In this document: positions 34,323 to 42,850 of the stretch, piece by piece
Numbering within the stretch: position 1 is the stretch's first letter
Layout of the letters: the number at the start of each line of letters is the position of its first letter
Assembly (NCBI RefSeq): GCF_001310085.1
Contig: NZ_CP012643.1
Coordinates: 1,581,001 to 1,645,000 of the forward strand
Length of the DNA: 64,000 nt
From: Rufibacter tibetensis
GTDB lineage: Bacteria; Bacteroidota; Bacteroidia; Cytophagales; Hymenobacteraceae
Direction of reading: 5' to 3'
Notes under the pieces: generated by a model
Told to the model about the DNA's origin: nothing
What the model saw: only the letters and a program-made list of their open reading frames with translations
The model's database searches: none
Program-made: the position numbers and the translations under genes

Positions 34323-35570
34323 ATGACTATGAATACTTCCACCAGCACCTCCAGCCAAGAGGCCATAGCCTTAGAAGACAAATACGGAGCCCACAACTAC
34401 CACCCACTGCCGGTAGTCCTGAACCGCGGCGAAGGAGTCTTTCTCTGGGATGTGGAAGGCAAGCGATATTATGACTTCCTCTCGGCGTATAGCGCTGTAA
34501 ACCAAGGCCACTGCCATCCCCGCATTATTGGGGCGCTCACAGAGCAGGCCCAGCAGCTTACCCTTACCTCCCGGGCCTTCTACAACGACAAACTTGGCCC
34601 CACTGAGAAGTACATGGCTGAGCTCTTTGGCTATGACAAAGCCTTGCTCATGAACTCTGGTGCCGAAGCCGTGGAAACAGCCCTGAAACTTGCCCGCAAG
34701 TGGGGATATAAAGAAAAAGGCATTCCGCCGCACGAGGCTGAGATTCTAGTAGTTGAGCATAATTTTCATGGTCGTACCACCGGCATCATCTCCTTCTCAA
34801 CTGACCCAAGTAGCACCGCAGGTTTCGGTCCTTACATGCCAGGCTATAAAGTTCTGCCGTATGACAACCTGGAAGCACTGGAGCAAGCCCTACAAGAAAG
34901 TGCCCACATCTGCGCGTTCATGGTGGAGCCTATCCAGGGCGAGGCTGGTGTAGTAGTTCCATCAGACGGATACCTAAGCGGCGCCAAAGCCCTGTGCGAA
35001 AAATACAATGTGTTGCTCATCATTGACGAGATACAGACGGGCGTTGGCCGCACCGGCAAGCTGCTGGCCTCACATTATGACGGCGTCAAACCCGATATTT
35101 TAATTTTGGGCAAAGCCCTTTCTGGCGGAGTTTTACCAGTTTCTGCGGCGCTCGCCGATGACCATATCATGCTCTGCATTCAGCCAGGTGAACATGGCTC
35201 TACCTTTGGCGGTAACCCGCTGGCCTGCGCCGTAGCAGTAGCTGCTTTGGAGGTGATTCAGGATGAAAACCTGACGGAGAATGCCATGCGCTTGGGCGAG
35301 ATCTTCCGATCCAGAATGAATGAGCTGAAAGCCCGTCACCCGGAGCTGGTGAGCCTGGTACGTGGACGGGGCCTTTTGAATGCAGTGATCATCCAACCAA
35401 CGCCAGACGGCCGCACCGCTTGGGATGTTTGCGTGAAATTGATGGAAAACGGCCTCTTAGCCAAACCCACCCACGGCGACATCATCCGGTTTGCCCCACC
35501 ATTGGTAATCACCGAAGAGCAACTGCACGCCTGCTGCGATATAATTGAGAAGACGCTGGAGGAGTTTTAA
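34323..35570 (+). CDS. rocD: Ornithine--oxo-acid aminotransferase
   Basis: 415 aa (413 if the ATG at 34329 is used). Class III PLP aminotransferase converting ornithine and 2-oxoglutarate to glutamate semialdehyde and glutamate. Motifs: [21 protein letters not shown] at the N-terminus (ornithine aminotransferase hallmark), [33 protein letters not shown], and PLP-binding Lys264 in [17 protein letters not shown]-terminal [20 protein letters not shown] is also typical. An upstream in-frame ATG (34281) is judged too far from the family start. Links arginine/ornithine breakdown to proline and glutamate. Confidence 0.95.
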   Translation: MTMNTSTSTSSQEAIALEDKYGAHNYHPLPVVLNRGEGVFLWDVEGKRYYDFLSAYSAVNQGHCHPRIIGALTEQAQQLTLTSRAFYNDKLGPTEKYMAELFGYDKALLMNSGAEAVETALKLARKWGYKEKGIPPHEAEILVVEHNFHGRTTGIISFSTDPSSTAGFGPYMPGYKVLPYDNLEALEQALQESAHICAFMVEPIQGEAGVVVPSDGYLSGAKALCEKYNVLLIIDEIQTGVGRTGKLLASHYDGVKPDILILGKALSGGVLPVSAALADDHIMLCIQPGEHGSTFGGNPLACAVAVAALEVIQDENLTENAMRLGEIFRSRMNELKARHPELVSLVRGRGLLNAVIIQPTPDGRTAWDVCVKLMENGLLAKPTHGDIIRFAPPLVITEEQLHACCDIIEKTLEEF

Positions 35571-35590
35571 ACCCGTAAAAATTTAAAGCG

Positions 35591-35632
35591 AAAGCTGCAT
35601 CTACTATAAAGTAGGTGCAGCTTTTTGTTTTT
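35591..35632 (+). terminator. Rho-independent terminator after rocD
   Basis: 14-bp stem AAAGCTGCATCTAC (35591-35604) with GTAGGTGCAGCTTT (35611-35624), one T-G wobble, then TTGTTTTT. Confidence 0.88.
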
Positions 35633-35739
35633 ATGCTTGGTTTAAAGAAAGTCGCCCAAAGCTAAGGTATCCTATACAAGACAGCGGCACATGCTCCAGC
35701 CCAGTAATTGGAAACATAGCATCTGACCATCATGTACTG

Positions 35740-35747
35740 TACCTTTG
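35740..35747 (+). promoter_or_regulatory. -7 promoter element TACCTTTG upstream of hemB
   Basis: TAnnTTTG match 126 bp before the hemB ATG; the leader between (35748-35873) has a short spurious open frame. Confidence 0.45.
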
Positions 35748-35873
35748 CGCCCGAGCAGAAAAAGAACCGCCGAGAAATCAACTTCGGCTTAACACTTTTC
35801 CTGAAGCTCGTTTGTTGTATCAGCAGCAGGCTATTCAAATACTGGATTTGCTTGCTTAACCCCATTAGCTGCT

Positions 35874-36854
35874 ATGAACCATTTAACCCGCCGGCCCCGC
35901 CGGAACCGCAAATCAGATGTCATCCGGAATCTGGTACAGGAAAACCACCTCACCCTGCATGATTTAATCTTCCCCATATTTGTCACCGAAGGCGATAATG
36001 TGCAGCAAGGCATTCCGTCTATGCCGGGCATTTCACGTTTCAGCTTAGACCGCCTGGTAGACGAAGTAGGAGAATGCGTGGAGTTGGGCATCAAAGCCTT
36101 CGCGCCGTTCCCCAATATTTCTGAAGAAAAAAAAGACCGGTTTGCGCAGGAAAGCAAGAACCCTGAAGGCTTGTTTTTGAAGACTATTTCTGAGCTGAAG
36201 CGTCAGTTCCCGGGAATCACCCTGGCAACCGATGTAGCCATGGACCCCTACAGCACCGACGGCCATGACGGCATTGTAGACAACGGTGAGATCATCAATG
36301 ATGCCTCTCTGGAAGTTTTGGGTCAGATGGCCCTGGCGCAGGCCCAGGCCGGAGCCGACATTATAGCTCCTTCTGACATGATGGACGGGCGCGTGGCCCA
36401 TATCCGTCAGATTCTGGACAAGCACGCCTTCTCCAATGTGGCTATCATGAGCTACACTGCCAAGTACGCCAGCGGTTTCTATGGCCCTTTCCGTGATGCC
36501 TTGGAGTCTGCTCCTAAGCACGGTGACAAGAAAACCTACCAGATGAACCCTGCCAACAGCCGTGAAGCTTTGATTGAGGCGGAACTAGATACTTTGGAAG
36601 GTGCCGATTACCTTATGGTGAAGCCTGCCCTCTCCTATCTTGATGTCATTAAACTACTCCGTGACAACTCCAATCTGCCCATTGCCGCCTACAATGTGAG
36701 CGGTGAATACGCCATGGTGAAAGCTGCGGCTCAAAATGGCTGGCTGGATGGTGAAAAGATTATGCTGGAAACGTTGCTTAGCATGAAACGCGCTGGCGCC
36801 GACATCATCTTAACCTACTTCGCGAAGGAGTTTGCTCAGTACATTAAACGCTAA
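35874..36854 (+). CDS. hemB: Delta-aminolevulinic acid dehydratase (porphobilinogen synthase)
   Basis: 326-aa TIM-barrel enzyme condensing two 5-aminolevulinate molecules to porphobilinogen in haem synthesis. N-terminal RRPRRNRKSDVIRNLVQE arm; Schiff-base lysines K197 (YTAKYAS) and K250 (LMVKPALSYLD). The metal-site segment reads DVAMDPYSTDGHDG (residues 120-133): aspartates replace the three zinc-binding cysteines of the animal enzyme, so this is the Mg-type form. hemJ, acting later in the pathway, lies about 5 kb downstream on the same strand, but not in the same operon. Confidence 0.97.
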   Translation: MNHLTRRPRRNRKSDVIRNLVQENHLTLHDLIFPIFVTEGDNVQQGIPSMPGISRFSLDRLVDEVGECVELGIKAFAPFPNISEEKKDRFAQESKNPEGLFLKTISELKRQFPGITLATDVAMDPYSTDGHDGIVDNGEIINDASLEVLGQMALAQAQAGADIIAPSDMMDGRVAHIRQILDKHAFSNVAIMSYTAKYASGFYGPFRDALESAPKHGDKKTYQMNPANSREALIEAELDTLEGADYLMVKPALSYLDVIKLLRDNSNLPIAAYNVSGEYAMVKAAAQNGWLDGEKIMLETLLSMKRAGADIILTYFAKEFAQYIKR

Positions 36855-36925
36855 GTTGATTTGGAGCTGTTTTGTTAAAAATAAACCTAGAACGATTTAT
36901 AGCTCAGTTTGCTGAAAACACCCAT

Positions 36926-36960
36926 AAAAAAGCTACCAGATTCTTCCTGGTAGCTTTTTT
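36926..36960. terminator. Bidirectional terminator between hemB and the T9SS gene
   Basis: AAAAAAGCTACCAG (36926-36939) and CTGGTAGCTTTTTT (36947-36960) with a 7-nt loop; symmetrical A- and T-runs serve both converging genes. Confidence 0.92.
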
Positions 36961-36980
36961 AATTCATTCTAAAATTGATC

Positions 36981-39869
36981 TTATCGCAAGAAAGTAAGTC
37001 GCTTGGTGTATCGTTTTCCGTCAATGGTAAGTTGATACAGGTACGTGCCGGAAGCCTGAATTTGTCCGCCGGCGTCCCTGCCATCCCAGGAAATGCGGTG
37101 CTGCCCGGCTTGCTTTTTGCCACTAACCAAGGTAGCAATGACTTGTCCGGAGAGGTTGTATAGCACCAATTTTACTTCTGCCGGTTTCTCCAACGTGAAA
37201 GGAATTGTGGTAGCACCCCCTGCTCTGAAAGGGTTAGGATAGTTCTGCTTCAATCCAAATTGAGACGCATTGGCTATCTCTTCTTTAGAAGCCAGCGGAC
37301 CAGAGTACCGGCGACTGAACACGCCGTTTCCGTGGGTACCCACTACTACCAAATCATCAGTGGTACGGCTAAGCACCATATCAACCGGAACCTGGCCAAT
37401 GGTACTTGCTCCTTCCCTGATCCAGTTAGTGGCACTTCCTGTAAGGGTAGAGGCAGAGTAAAGTCCCGTGCTGGTTCCTACCAGGTATTTGGCCGTTCCG
37501 TCTGGGTTAGGCAAGATGGTAAGCCATCTGGTAGACGGGCCATTGCCTTGCACATTACCGTCTTCCTCCAATGTTCCTGAAACAGGTGTCCAGGAAGTAC
37601 CGCCGTCAGTGGTGTAAAAAAGGCTTTCTACCCTGTAATTGGTAAAAACGACAATAACTTTGTTTGCATCTCTGGGATCAATGGCAATACACTGGATATT
37701 ACCAGACGGGAAATTAGCCCCCGTCACATTCACCCGAGTTGGAGCAGCAGCAGCACCATTTTCAAACTTATACAGCTTTCCGGCCCTGGTACCAAAATAC
37801 ACCACATTGGCTGGTGACTTGCTCACCGACACAGAAGAGATGGCTTCGTTTGTGCCTAAATTGGCTACCACTTCCCAGCCCAAATTTGATTGATCGCCGC
37901 TTGTACTCAAAGGAATCTGGGCAATGTTTTTGTTTCGCCACAAGGTATCGCCGGCCGGCAAAAACATGGTGTACTCATTGTTAGGGTCAATGGTGTACGG
38001 GTTCACAAAAAGGTAACCCGTGGTTTGGGGTGGATCAATTCTGGCGTATCCAATTCTTCTGCCAGCATCATTGAAAGCGTACCTGTACACAGTACCACTC
38101 TGTGATGACACTAAAAGAGAGTGGGTAGTCACAGCTGTAAAAGCTCCGTCTCCACCTAATTGCTCTATCCAGGAGGTTTGCTCCTCTATGTCATTCACTG
38201 CCCAACAGCCATTGTCCTGCATACCGCCTACCACAAAGTCGTTTGTGGTGTTCAGGTCCATGGCAACGGTATAGAACTGGGTGGTCTGGTAGCCTCGGTT
38301 AAGGGACTCCCACACCACAGAAGACGCATTGTTGTTCTCAGTTCTGGAGAGGCCACCATCATGTGCAGAGATCATGCGGTTTGGGTTGCTCCGGTAAAAG
38401 GCCACTTCATGTTGGTCTGGATGATGCTTAGGGTACAGAGCGTAGCTGGCATTGGAAGCTACGTACCCACCAATCTTGGTAGTGGCAGTTGTGTTAGCGA
38501 ACCCGCTGGTAGAACGGTACAGGTTGGTACCCCCTAACACCACATAATCTGGGTTATTCGGTTTTACTTTCACTACCATATTATAACCTCCCTGCAAATC
38601 CAGGTCACCAGATTTATCGCCTAGCATAGGCAGGTTTTCTGAAAGGTTAGTCCAGGTTCCGCCGCTTCCGCTACCGTCACCAGATCTATACTCGTACTTC
38701 CAAAGGTTAGCCTGAGAGGTTTCGTTCGTTTCAGTGTACACCAGGAAATACACGATATTTTCATTAGACGGAGCAATGTCCAGCACAATCCGCTCGTAAG
38801 TAGCCGGGAAACCAGCAGGGGTAATGTCTGTCCAGCCAGTGCCATTAGTAGACCTGAAGATTCCTTTTTTTGCAGAACCCTCCCCGGTAGAAAATTGACT
38901 TAACGCGGCGTACATAGCCCCGTTTTCCCCTATGGCAATATCAGTAAAATAGGGGCTCGCATTGAAGTCTGTGATTCTATCAGCGCCTGTTCCTGCTCCA
39001 AAGCCCAACACGTACGTCCAGGTATTTCCGCCATTGGTAGATCGGCGGATAGAGCCGATAGTTGCTACAAAAACTTCATCCTGCGTTGTATTAGCCGGGT
39101 TAGTAGCTACACGGTAGGTAAGTTGAAACACATTGGTGAGTTGGGTAGTACCAACTGCCTGGGTAGAGGCAAGTGGGTTCCAGGTAACGCCGTTGTCAAT
39201 GGATTTGAAAACCCCGTTCCCTAAATAAGTGGCCCCTGGCTTGTTAGCCGAGTTTCCTAACACTTCTCCTGTACTGTAATACCAGATGTTTCCTTTACCG
39301 GGTCTTTTGTCCTGAGAGATAGAGGTTACACTTTGCAACATCTCCGGATCTGTAACTTTTACCCATGAGGTGCCCCCATTGGTGCTTCGCCACATACCTC
39401 CAGAAACACCTCCTGCCAGAATGATATTTTCATTGTTTCTGTCAATGGCCAACGCCCGGGTACGGCCGCCTATGTTGTAAGGCCCGCGTCTGTCCCAGGT
39501 ATAGGTGGCTAATTTGCTATAAGGATTCTTCTGGGAGAAGAGTTGCTCGGCCGTCATGATCCGGCTGGAGTAAGCCAGTTCCAGTTCCCTGATCCCTTCA
39601 GGAATTTTACCGGTAGCCGGATCTTTAAGCCGGTCAATTTCATATTGCAACCGGGCTTGTGGGTTTTCGGGGGTACCGATTGAGCCTTTTTTGTGCAGCC
39701 GGTGAACACGCGCATCCTGCCCAAACTCGATTAACGAGGCGGTTGAAAAACGAGGCTCCTGTTTCCCCCTGAAGAAAGGCTGCGTTGAAGCAAAATATAA
39801 GATTGCCCCAAAGAATAGAAGCAAAGCGCAGGACGTCCAAAACTGCCGCTGCTGGGTTACACGTTCCAT
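36981..39869 (-). CDS. T9SS type A sorting-domain protein with sialidase/VPS10-like propeller repeats
   Basis: 962-aa secreted protein. N-terminal hydrophobic segment (SCALLLFFGAILYFAST, about residues 13-30) as signal; a helical region; then many BNR/Asp-box-like repeats with STNGGTSWV, SIDNGVTWNP, STNGGNTWTYV and TTDGGTSWTPV (two propellers, about residues 110-860). The end is a T9SS type A domain: LKQNYPNPF, then VKLVLYNLSGQVIATLV and GTYLYQLTIDGKRYTKRLTFLR. Such domains direct export through the type IX system and attachment to or release from the surface. No catalytic residues recognised; adhesion or polymer binding is possible. Confidence 0.9.
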   Translation of the reverse strand: MERVTQQRQFWTSCALLLFFGAILYFASTQPFFRGKQEPRFSTASLIEFGQDARVHRLHKKGSIGTPENPQARLQYEIDRLKDPATGKIPEGIRELELAYSSRIMTAEQLFSQKNPYSKLATYTWDRRGPYNIGGRTRALAIDRNNENIILAGGVSGGMWRSTNGGTSWVKVTDPEMLQSVTSISQDKRPGKGNIWYYSTGEVLGNSANKPGATYLGNGVFKSIDNGVTWNPLASTQAVGTTQLTNVFQLTYRVATNPANTTQDEVFVATIGSIRRSTNGGNTWTYVLGFGAGTGADRITDFNASPYFTDIAIGENGAMYAALSQFSTGEGSAKKGIFRSTNGTGWTDITPAGFPATYERIVLDIAPSNENIVYFLVYTETNETSQANLWKYEYRSGDGSGSGGTWTNLSENLPMLGDKSGDLDLQGGYNMVVKVKPNNPDYVVLGGTNLYRSTSGFANTTATTKIGGYVASNASYALYPKHHPDQHEVAFYRSNPNRMISAHDGGLSRTENNNASSVVWESLNRGYQTTQFYTVAMDLNTTNDFVVGGMQDNGCWAVNDIEEQTSWIEQLGGDGAFTAVTTHSLLVSSQSGTVYRYAFNDAGRRIGYARIDPPQTTGYLFVNPYTIDPNNEYTMFLPAGDTLWRNKNIAQIPLSTSGDQSNLGWEVVANLGTNEAISSVSVSKSPANVVYFGTRAGKLYKFENGAAAAPTRVNVTGANFPSGNIQCIAIDPRDANKVIVVFTNYRVESLFYTTDGGTSWTPVSGTLEEDGNVQGNGPSTRWLTILPNPDGTAKYLVGTSTGLYSASTLTGSATNWIREGASTIGQVPVDMVLSRTTDDLVVVGTHGNGVFSRRYSGPLASKEEIANASQFGLKQNYPNPFRAGGATTIPFTLEKPAEVKLVLYNLSGQVIATLVSGKKQAGQHRISWDGRDAGGQIQASGTYLYQLTIDGKRYTKRLTFLR

Positions 39870-39947
39870 GAAATGGTTCTGGTTATTGGTAAGCAAGGAT
39901 TCTTTTAAAAAATAAAAAGTAACGGCTTCACCGCCGATACATAAACG

Positions 39948-40421
39948 TTAATCTAACAGAGAGTAGGAGCGCACCATCAAGGGATCATTCTCGCTTAAGG
40001 AACCTCTTACATCTGCGGTTATTTTCTTACCGGCTGTTATCTCAGGCCTACCCCCTCCTGCCTTCACTGACATTGGGAAGTGCGCCCGTACCTGCTTGCC
40101 TTCTTCTAGGGTTTGGTTAAAACCAGAGCCGTAGCCAATGACACGCGAGATAAGCACCTGGGTTTTGCAAGGGGCTTGGCTGCAGGGCCCGTTTCCGGCA
40201 GGGGCCAAATCAGGCAGAATCTTCACAACCTCCAACACTACCCGGGCATGACTAGGCGCAATAGGCTTCTGGTCTGGAAGTGGGGGGAGATCACCAGAAG
40301 AATCAATCTTGGAGGTAGACACAGGCGTTTCTTTTTCAGCTTTAACTTCTGACTCAGGCATGCGTTTACAGGCTAAACCAAGCAACAGAAAGATTGTTGG
40401 CAAGACCAGATATAAATTCAT
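39948..40421 (-). CDS. Lipoprotein of unknown function
   Basis: 157 aa, MNLYLVLPTIFLLLGLACKR with lipobox GLAC. A low-complexity Lys/Glu/Pro segment follows, then a small beta domain (ARVVLEVVKILPDLAPAGNGP, two Cys within SQAPCKTQVLI), ending in VRGSLSENDPLMVRSYSLLD. It may be an OB-like domain, but no family is recognised. Start 40421 agrees with the -7 element at 40447-40454; the upstream ATG at 40442 would begin inside the promoter. Confidence 0.65.
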   Translation of the reverse strand: MNLYLVLPTIFLLLGLACKRMPESEVKAEKETPVSTSKIDSSGDLPPLPDQKPIAPSHARVVLEVVKILPDLAPAGNGPCSQAPCKTQVLISRVIGYGSGFNQTLEEGKQVRAHFPMSVKAGGGRPEITAGKKITADVRGSLSENDPLMVRSYSLLD

Positions 40422-40446
40422 CCTGATGAGGGCTTTACACATAAAA

Positions 40447-40454
40447 CAAATATA
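40447..40454 (-). promoter_or_regulatory. -7 promoter element TATATTTG
   Basis: Exact TAnnTTTG match 25 bp before the lipoprotein start at 40421. Confidence 0.5.
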
Positions 40455-40465
40455 ATCATAATAAT

Positions 40466-40499
40466 CAGGTTTTTAGCCCTTTAAAACTGCTAATTTAGC
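40466..40499. repeat. Short palindromic repeat
   Basis: GGTTTTTAGCCCTTTAAAACTGCTAATTTAG in the divergent gap before the phosphoesterase gene; a diverged copy of the TTTTAGGnnTGTTTTC family. Confidence 0.4.
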
Positions 40500-40610
40500 G
40501 TCGAAGTCCTTCTAACGGCTTATTTTCTAAAATACCTCAAAACCTACAACCTTGGTCTCTGTTTTGGGTATAGGAAGACCATTAAGCTTTACCTATATTT
40601 CACTAGTTCC

Positions 40611-41423
40611 ATGAAAACCACAACCCTGCCACCACCTTACAAGTGGCTGGTATTTTCCTTACTTTTCTTACTGTCGGCGTGTGATCTTTTTGAGTACCAC
40701 CCATACGCCGGCAACCTGGAGTACAAAGACCTTACGGCCCAGAACGTAGCCAGAATCAAAGCCCTGGAAACGGCCTACAACCCACAGATTCCTTTAAAGT
40801 TTGCCCTTACCGGTGACACGCAGGGCTTCTTTGCCGAAACCGAAGACATGGTAAAAGACATGAACTCCCGTGACATTGCCTTTGTCCTGCACGCCGGAGA
40901 CCTGACCAATTACGCGTTCACCGATGAGTATGAGCGCATGCACGAGGTACTCTCCAAACTGAAGGCGCCGTACGTGACCGTAATCGGGAACCATGACTGC
41001 CTGGGCGATGGCGACAAGATCTACAAAGAGATGTATGGCCCACTCAACCACTCCTTCACTTTCGGGCAGAACAAATTTATTCTTCTCAACACCAACTTTC
41101 TGGAGTTTGACGAAAGCGTACCAGATATTAATTGGTTGGAAAAAGAGCTTCAGACCCCTACTTCCATTGTCAATAAATTTGTCGTTTCTCACATCATTCC
41201 AGATAACAGCGAGGCAAATCGCGCACAGGAGCAGGCTTACGCCGCATTGATGCAGAAATACGACGTGCGGCTTTCATTACACGGCCACACCCACAGCTTT
41301 GGAGTAAGGCAACTCTACAATGATGGCATCACCTATGTAACCACGGCTGCTTCTCTGAAGCGGAGCTATGTGCTGGTAACCGTACTGGGCAATAAGGCAA
41401 CGTTTGAAAAAATAGAATTCTAA
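40611..41423 (+). CDS. Calcineurin-like metallophosphoesterase lipoprotein
   Basis: 270 aa with lipoprotein signal (LLFLLSAC, Cys24). Binuclear-metal motifs in order: ALTGDTQG (Asp), LHAGDLTNY (Asp), VIGNHDCLGDG (Asn-His), VVSHIIP (His) and SLHGHTHSFG (two His). This is the full set for a purple-acid-phosphatase-like phosphoesterase of the cpdA/icc type, here anchored in the envelope. Substrate unknown. Followed after 4 bp by a gene for a predicted outer-membrane protein, probably in the same operon. Confidence 0.9.
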   Translation: MKTTTLPPPYKWLVFSLLFLLSACDLFEYHPYAGNLEYKDLTAQNVARIKALETAYNPQIPLKFALTGDTQGFFAETEDMVKDMNSRDIAFVLHAGDLTNYAFTDEYERMHEVLSKLKAPYVTVIGNHDCLGDGDKIYKEMYGPLNHSFTFGQNKFILLNTNFLEFDESVPDINWLEKELQTPTSIVNKFVVSHIIPDNSEANRAQEQAYAALMQKYDVRLSLHGHTHSFGVRQLYNDGITYVTTAASLKRSYVLVTVLGNKATFEKIEF

Positions 41424-41427
41424 GTTT

Positions 41428-42066
41428 ATGCGTCAGCTATACCTTCTTTGCCTGCTTTTGTGTCTTGCTTTCTCTTTATCTGTCAACGCCCAGAACGCCT
41501 CAGACTCAGCCTATCAAACAGCCTCTTCTGACAAGGTAGACCGACCTAAAAACAGTTGGTACGCTCCAGATTATGTAGTAGTGCAACACGCTGGTCTGAT
41601 TGGAATTCTGGCTGCGGGTTTTGGGTATGATTTCGGGAAACACGACAGAACCAACGCCGAACTCATGTACGGATTTACCCCCAACTACGGATTTAAAAAC
41701 ACCACCCACACCTTTACCACCAGAATCTACTACCAGTCAAACCCTAAGCCGCTGTTCAAGGATTTCCAAATTAGTTGGATCAAGGCGGGCACCGGCATCA
41801 GTATGACCATTGGGGAGCAGTTTGAAACGTTTTTCCCAAAAAAGTATCCTGAAGGCTATTACATCTGGCCCACCGCCACCCGCATTCTCCCCTTTGTGGG
41901 TTCTGCGGTGAGAAGGGAATTCAAGGGCAAAAACCGCCCGGTGTTTGGTGAATTCTATGGGGAGATAGGCACCTCTGATGTCATGATTGTAGACAAGTAC
42001 CGGAACAAGGGCATCTCTGTGCCAGATATACTTAACCTAGCCATAGGAGTGCGCGTCTCTCTCTGA
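41428..42066 (+). CDS. Predicted outer-membrane protein, unknown
   Basis: 212 aa with signal peptide (MRQLYLLCLLLCLAFSLSVNAQ). The mature part starts NASDSAYQTASSDKVDRPKNSWYAPDYVVVQHAG and then shows amphipathic strands with aromatic girdles (FGYDFGKHDRTNAELMYGF, THTFTTRIYYQ, RPVFGEFYGEIG), ending IGVRVSL, consistent with a small beta-barrel. No named family recognised. Start is 4 bp after the phosphoesterase stop, indicating translational coupling and possible joint function at the envelope. Confidence 0.75.
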   Translation: MRQLYLLCLLLCLAFSLSVNAQNASDSAYQTASSDKVDRPKNSWYAPDYVVVQHAGLIGILAAGFGYDFGKHDRTNAELMYGFTPNYGFKNTTHTFTTRIYYQSNPKPLFKDFQISWIKAGTGISMTIGEQFETFFPKKYPEGYYIWPTATRILPFVGSAVRREFKGKNRPVFGEFYGEIGTSDVMIVDKYRNKGISVPDILNLAIGVRVSL

Positions 42067-42067
42067 T

Positions 42068-42107
42068 CTGTTTCTAAGCCTGTTGTGAGAAAACAGACCT
42101 AAAGCTG
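42068..42107. repeat. Short palindromic repeat
   Basis: CTGTTTCTAAGCCTGTT with AAACAGACCTAAAGCTG directly after the preceding stop: a complete copy of the intergenic palindrome. Confidence 0.6.
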
Positions 42108-42215
42108 TTACCAGGCCAGCCCCTGTTCTTAACTTGGTGAAGTTGGTTTCTAACCCGCAAAGCCGCATTTTTGCATCCGCTTTGCTTTCAAAGCTATCGC
42201 TTCGCGGATATTCTT

Positions 42216-42743
42216 ATGGATTATAATTACCTGAAATCGCTGCACATCATTTTTGTAGTTACCTGGTTTGCGGGCCTGTTCTACATTGTGCGGTTGTTCG
42301 TGTATTACGCTGAAACGGCCCAGAAATCCGAGCCCGAGAAAAGCATTCTCCAGACCCAGTTTGCTTTGATGCAGAAAAGGCTGTGGTACGGAATCACGTG
42401 GCCTTCAGCAGTACTGACGGTCATCATGGGGTTGAGCTTGCTGCATTACTACTCTCCCATTCCCACCTGGCTCTGGATTAAGTTAGGCTTTGTAGTCGGG
42501 CTGTTGGCTTACCACCTGTATTGCCACCGTATTTTCAAACAACACCAGCGGGGCGAAATAAAACAAAGCTCCACCACCCTCCGCATCTGGAACGAAGTGG
42601 CCACCCTATTCCTGGTTAGCATTGTGTTCTTGGTAGTGCTCAAAAATGGGCTAAGCGCCACGTGGGGCGTGCTGGGTTTTATCGGCTTATCGGTCCTCCT
42701 GATGGCAGCCATTATGGTCTATAAAAAGCTCAGGAAAGCGTAA
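42216..42743 (+). CDS. hemJ: HemJ-type protoporphyrinogen oxidase / CopD-like membrane protein
   Basis: 175-aa protein with four membrane helices. Family motif LKSLHIIFVVTWFAGLFYIVRLFVYY at the N-terminus with a haem-ligand-type His, then WPSAVLTVIMG and KLGFVVGLLAYH; ends with VLGFIGLSVLLMAAIMVYKKL. HemJ (UPF0093) oxidises protoporphyrinogen IX in many bacteria lacking HemG/HemY. Start is set to the ATG at 42216; an upstream in-frame ATG (42171) adds residues not typical of the family. Near-consensus CATTTTTG lies 40 bp upstream. Confidence 0.88.
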   Translation: MDYNYLKSLHIIFVVTWFAGLFYIVRLFVYYAETAQKSEPEKSILQTQFALMQKRLWYGITWPSAVLTVIMGLSLLHYYSPIPTWLWIKLGFVVGLLAYHLYCHRIFKQHQRGEIKQSSTTLRIWNEVATLFLVSIVFLVVLKNGLSATWGVLGFIGLSVLLMAAIMVYKKLRKA

Positions 42744-42804
42744 CCGCCCCAATTAGGTTAGAAACAGAGAAGCATTCCTGAATCACTCCGCCTTAAAAAG
42801 GAAA

Positions 42805-42821
42805 CGGCCCCTAAGGGGCCG
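42805..42821. terminator. Hairpin between converging hemJ and repeat-protein gene
   Basis: CGGCCCC-TAA-GGGGCCG (7-bp GC stem). Followed by TTTCCTTTTT on the minus strand, so mainly the terminator of the minus gene. Confidence 0.7.
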
Positions 42822-42850
42822 GCTCACTACAAACAACCAACATGAAACGG

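Noticed and set aside
35732-35962. 76-codon frame between rocD and hemB
   Set aside because: Overlaps the hemB N-terminus and has no family features.
36045-36521. 158-codon open frame antisense to hemB
   Set aside because: Shadow frame; hemB motifs are complete on the other strand.
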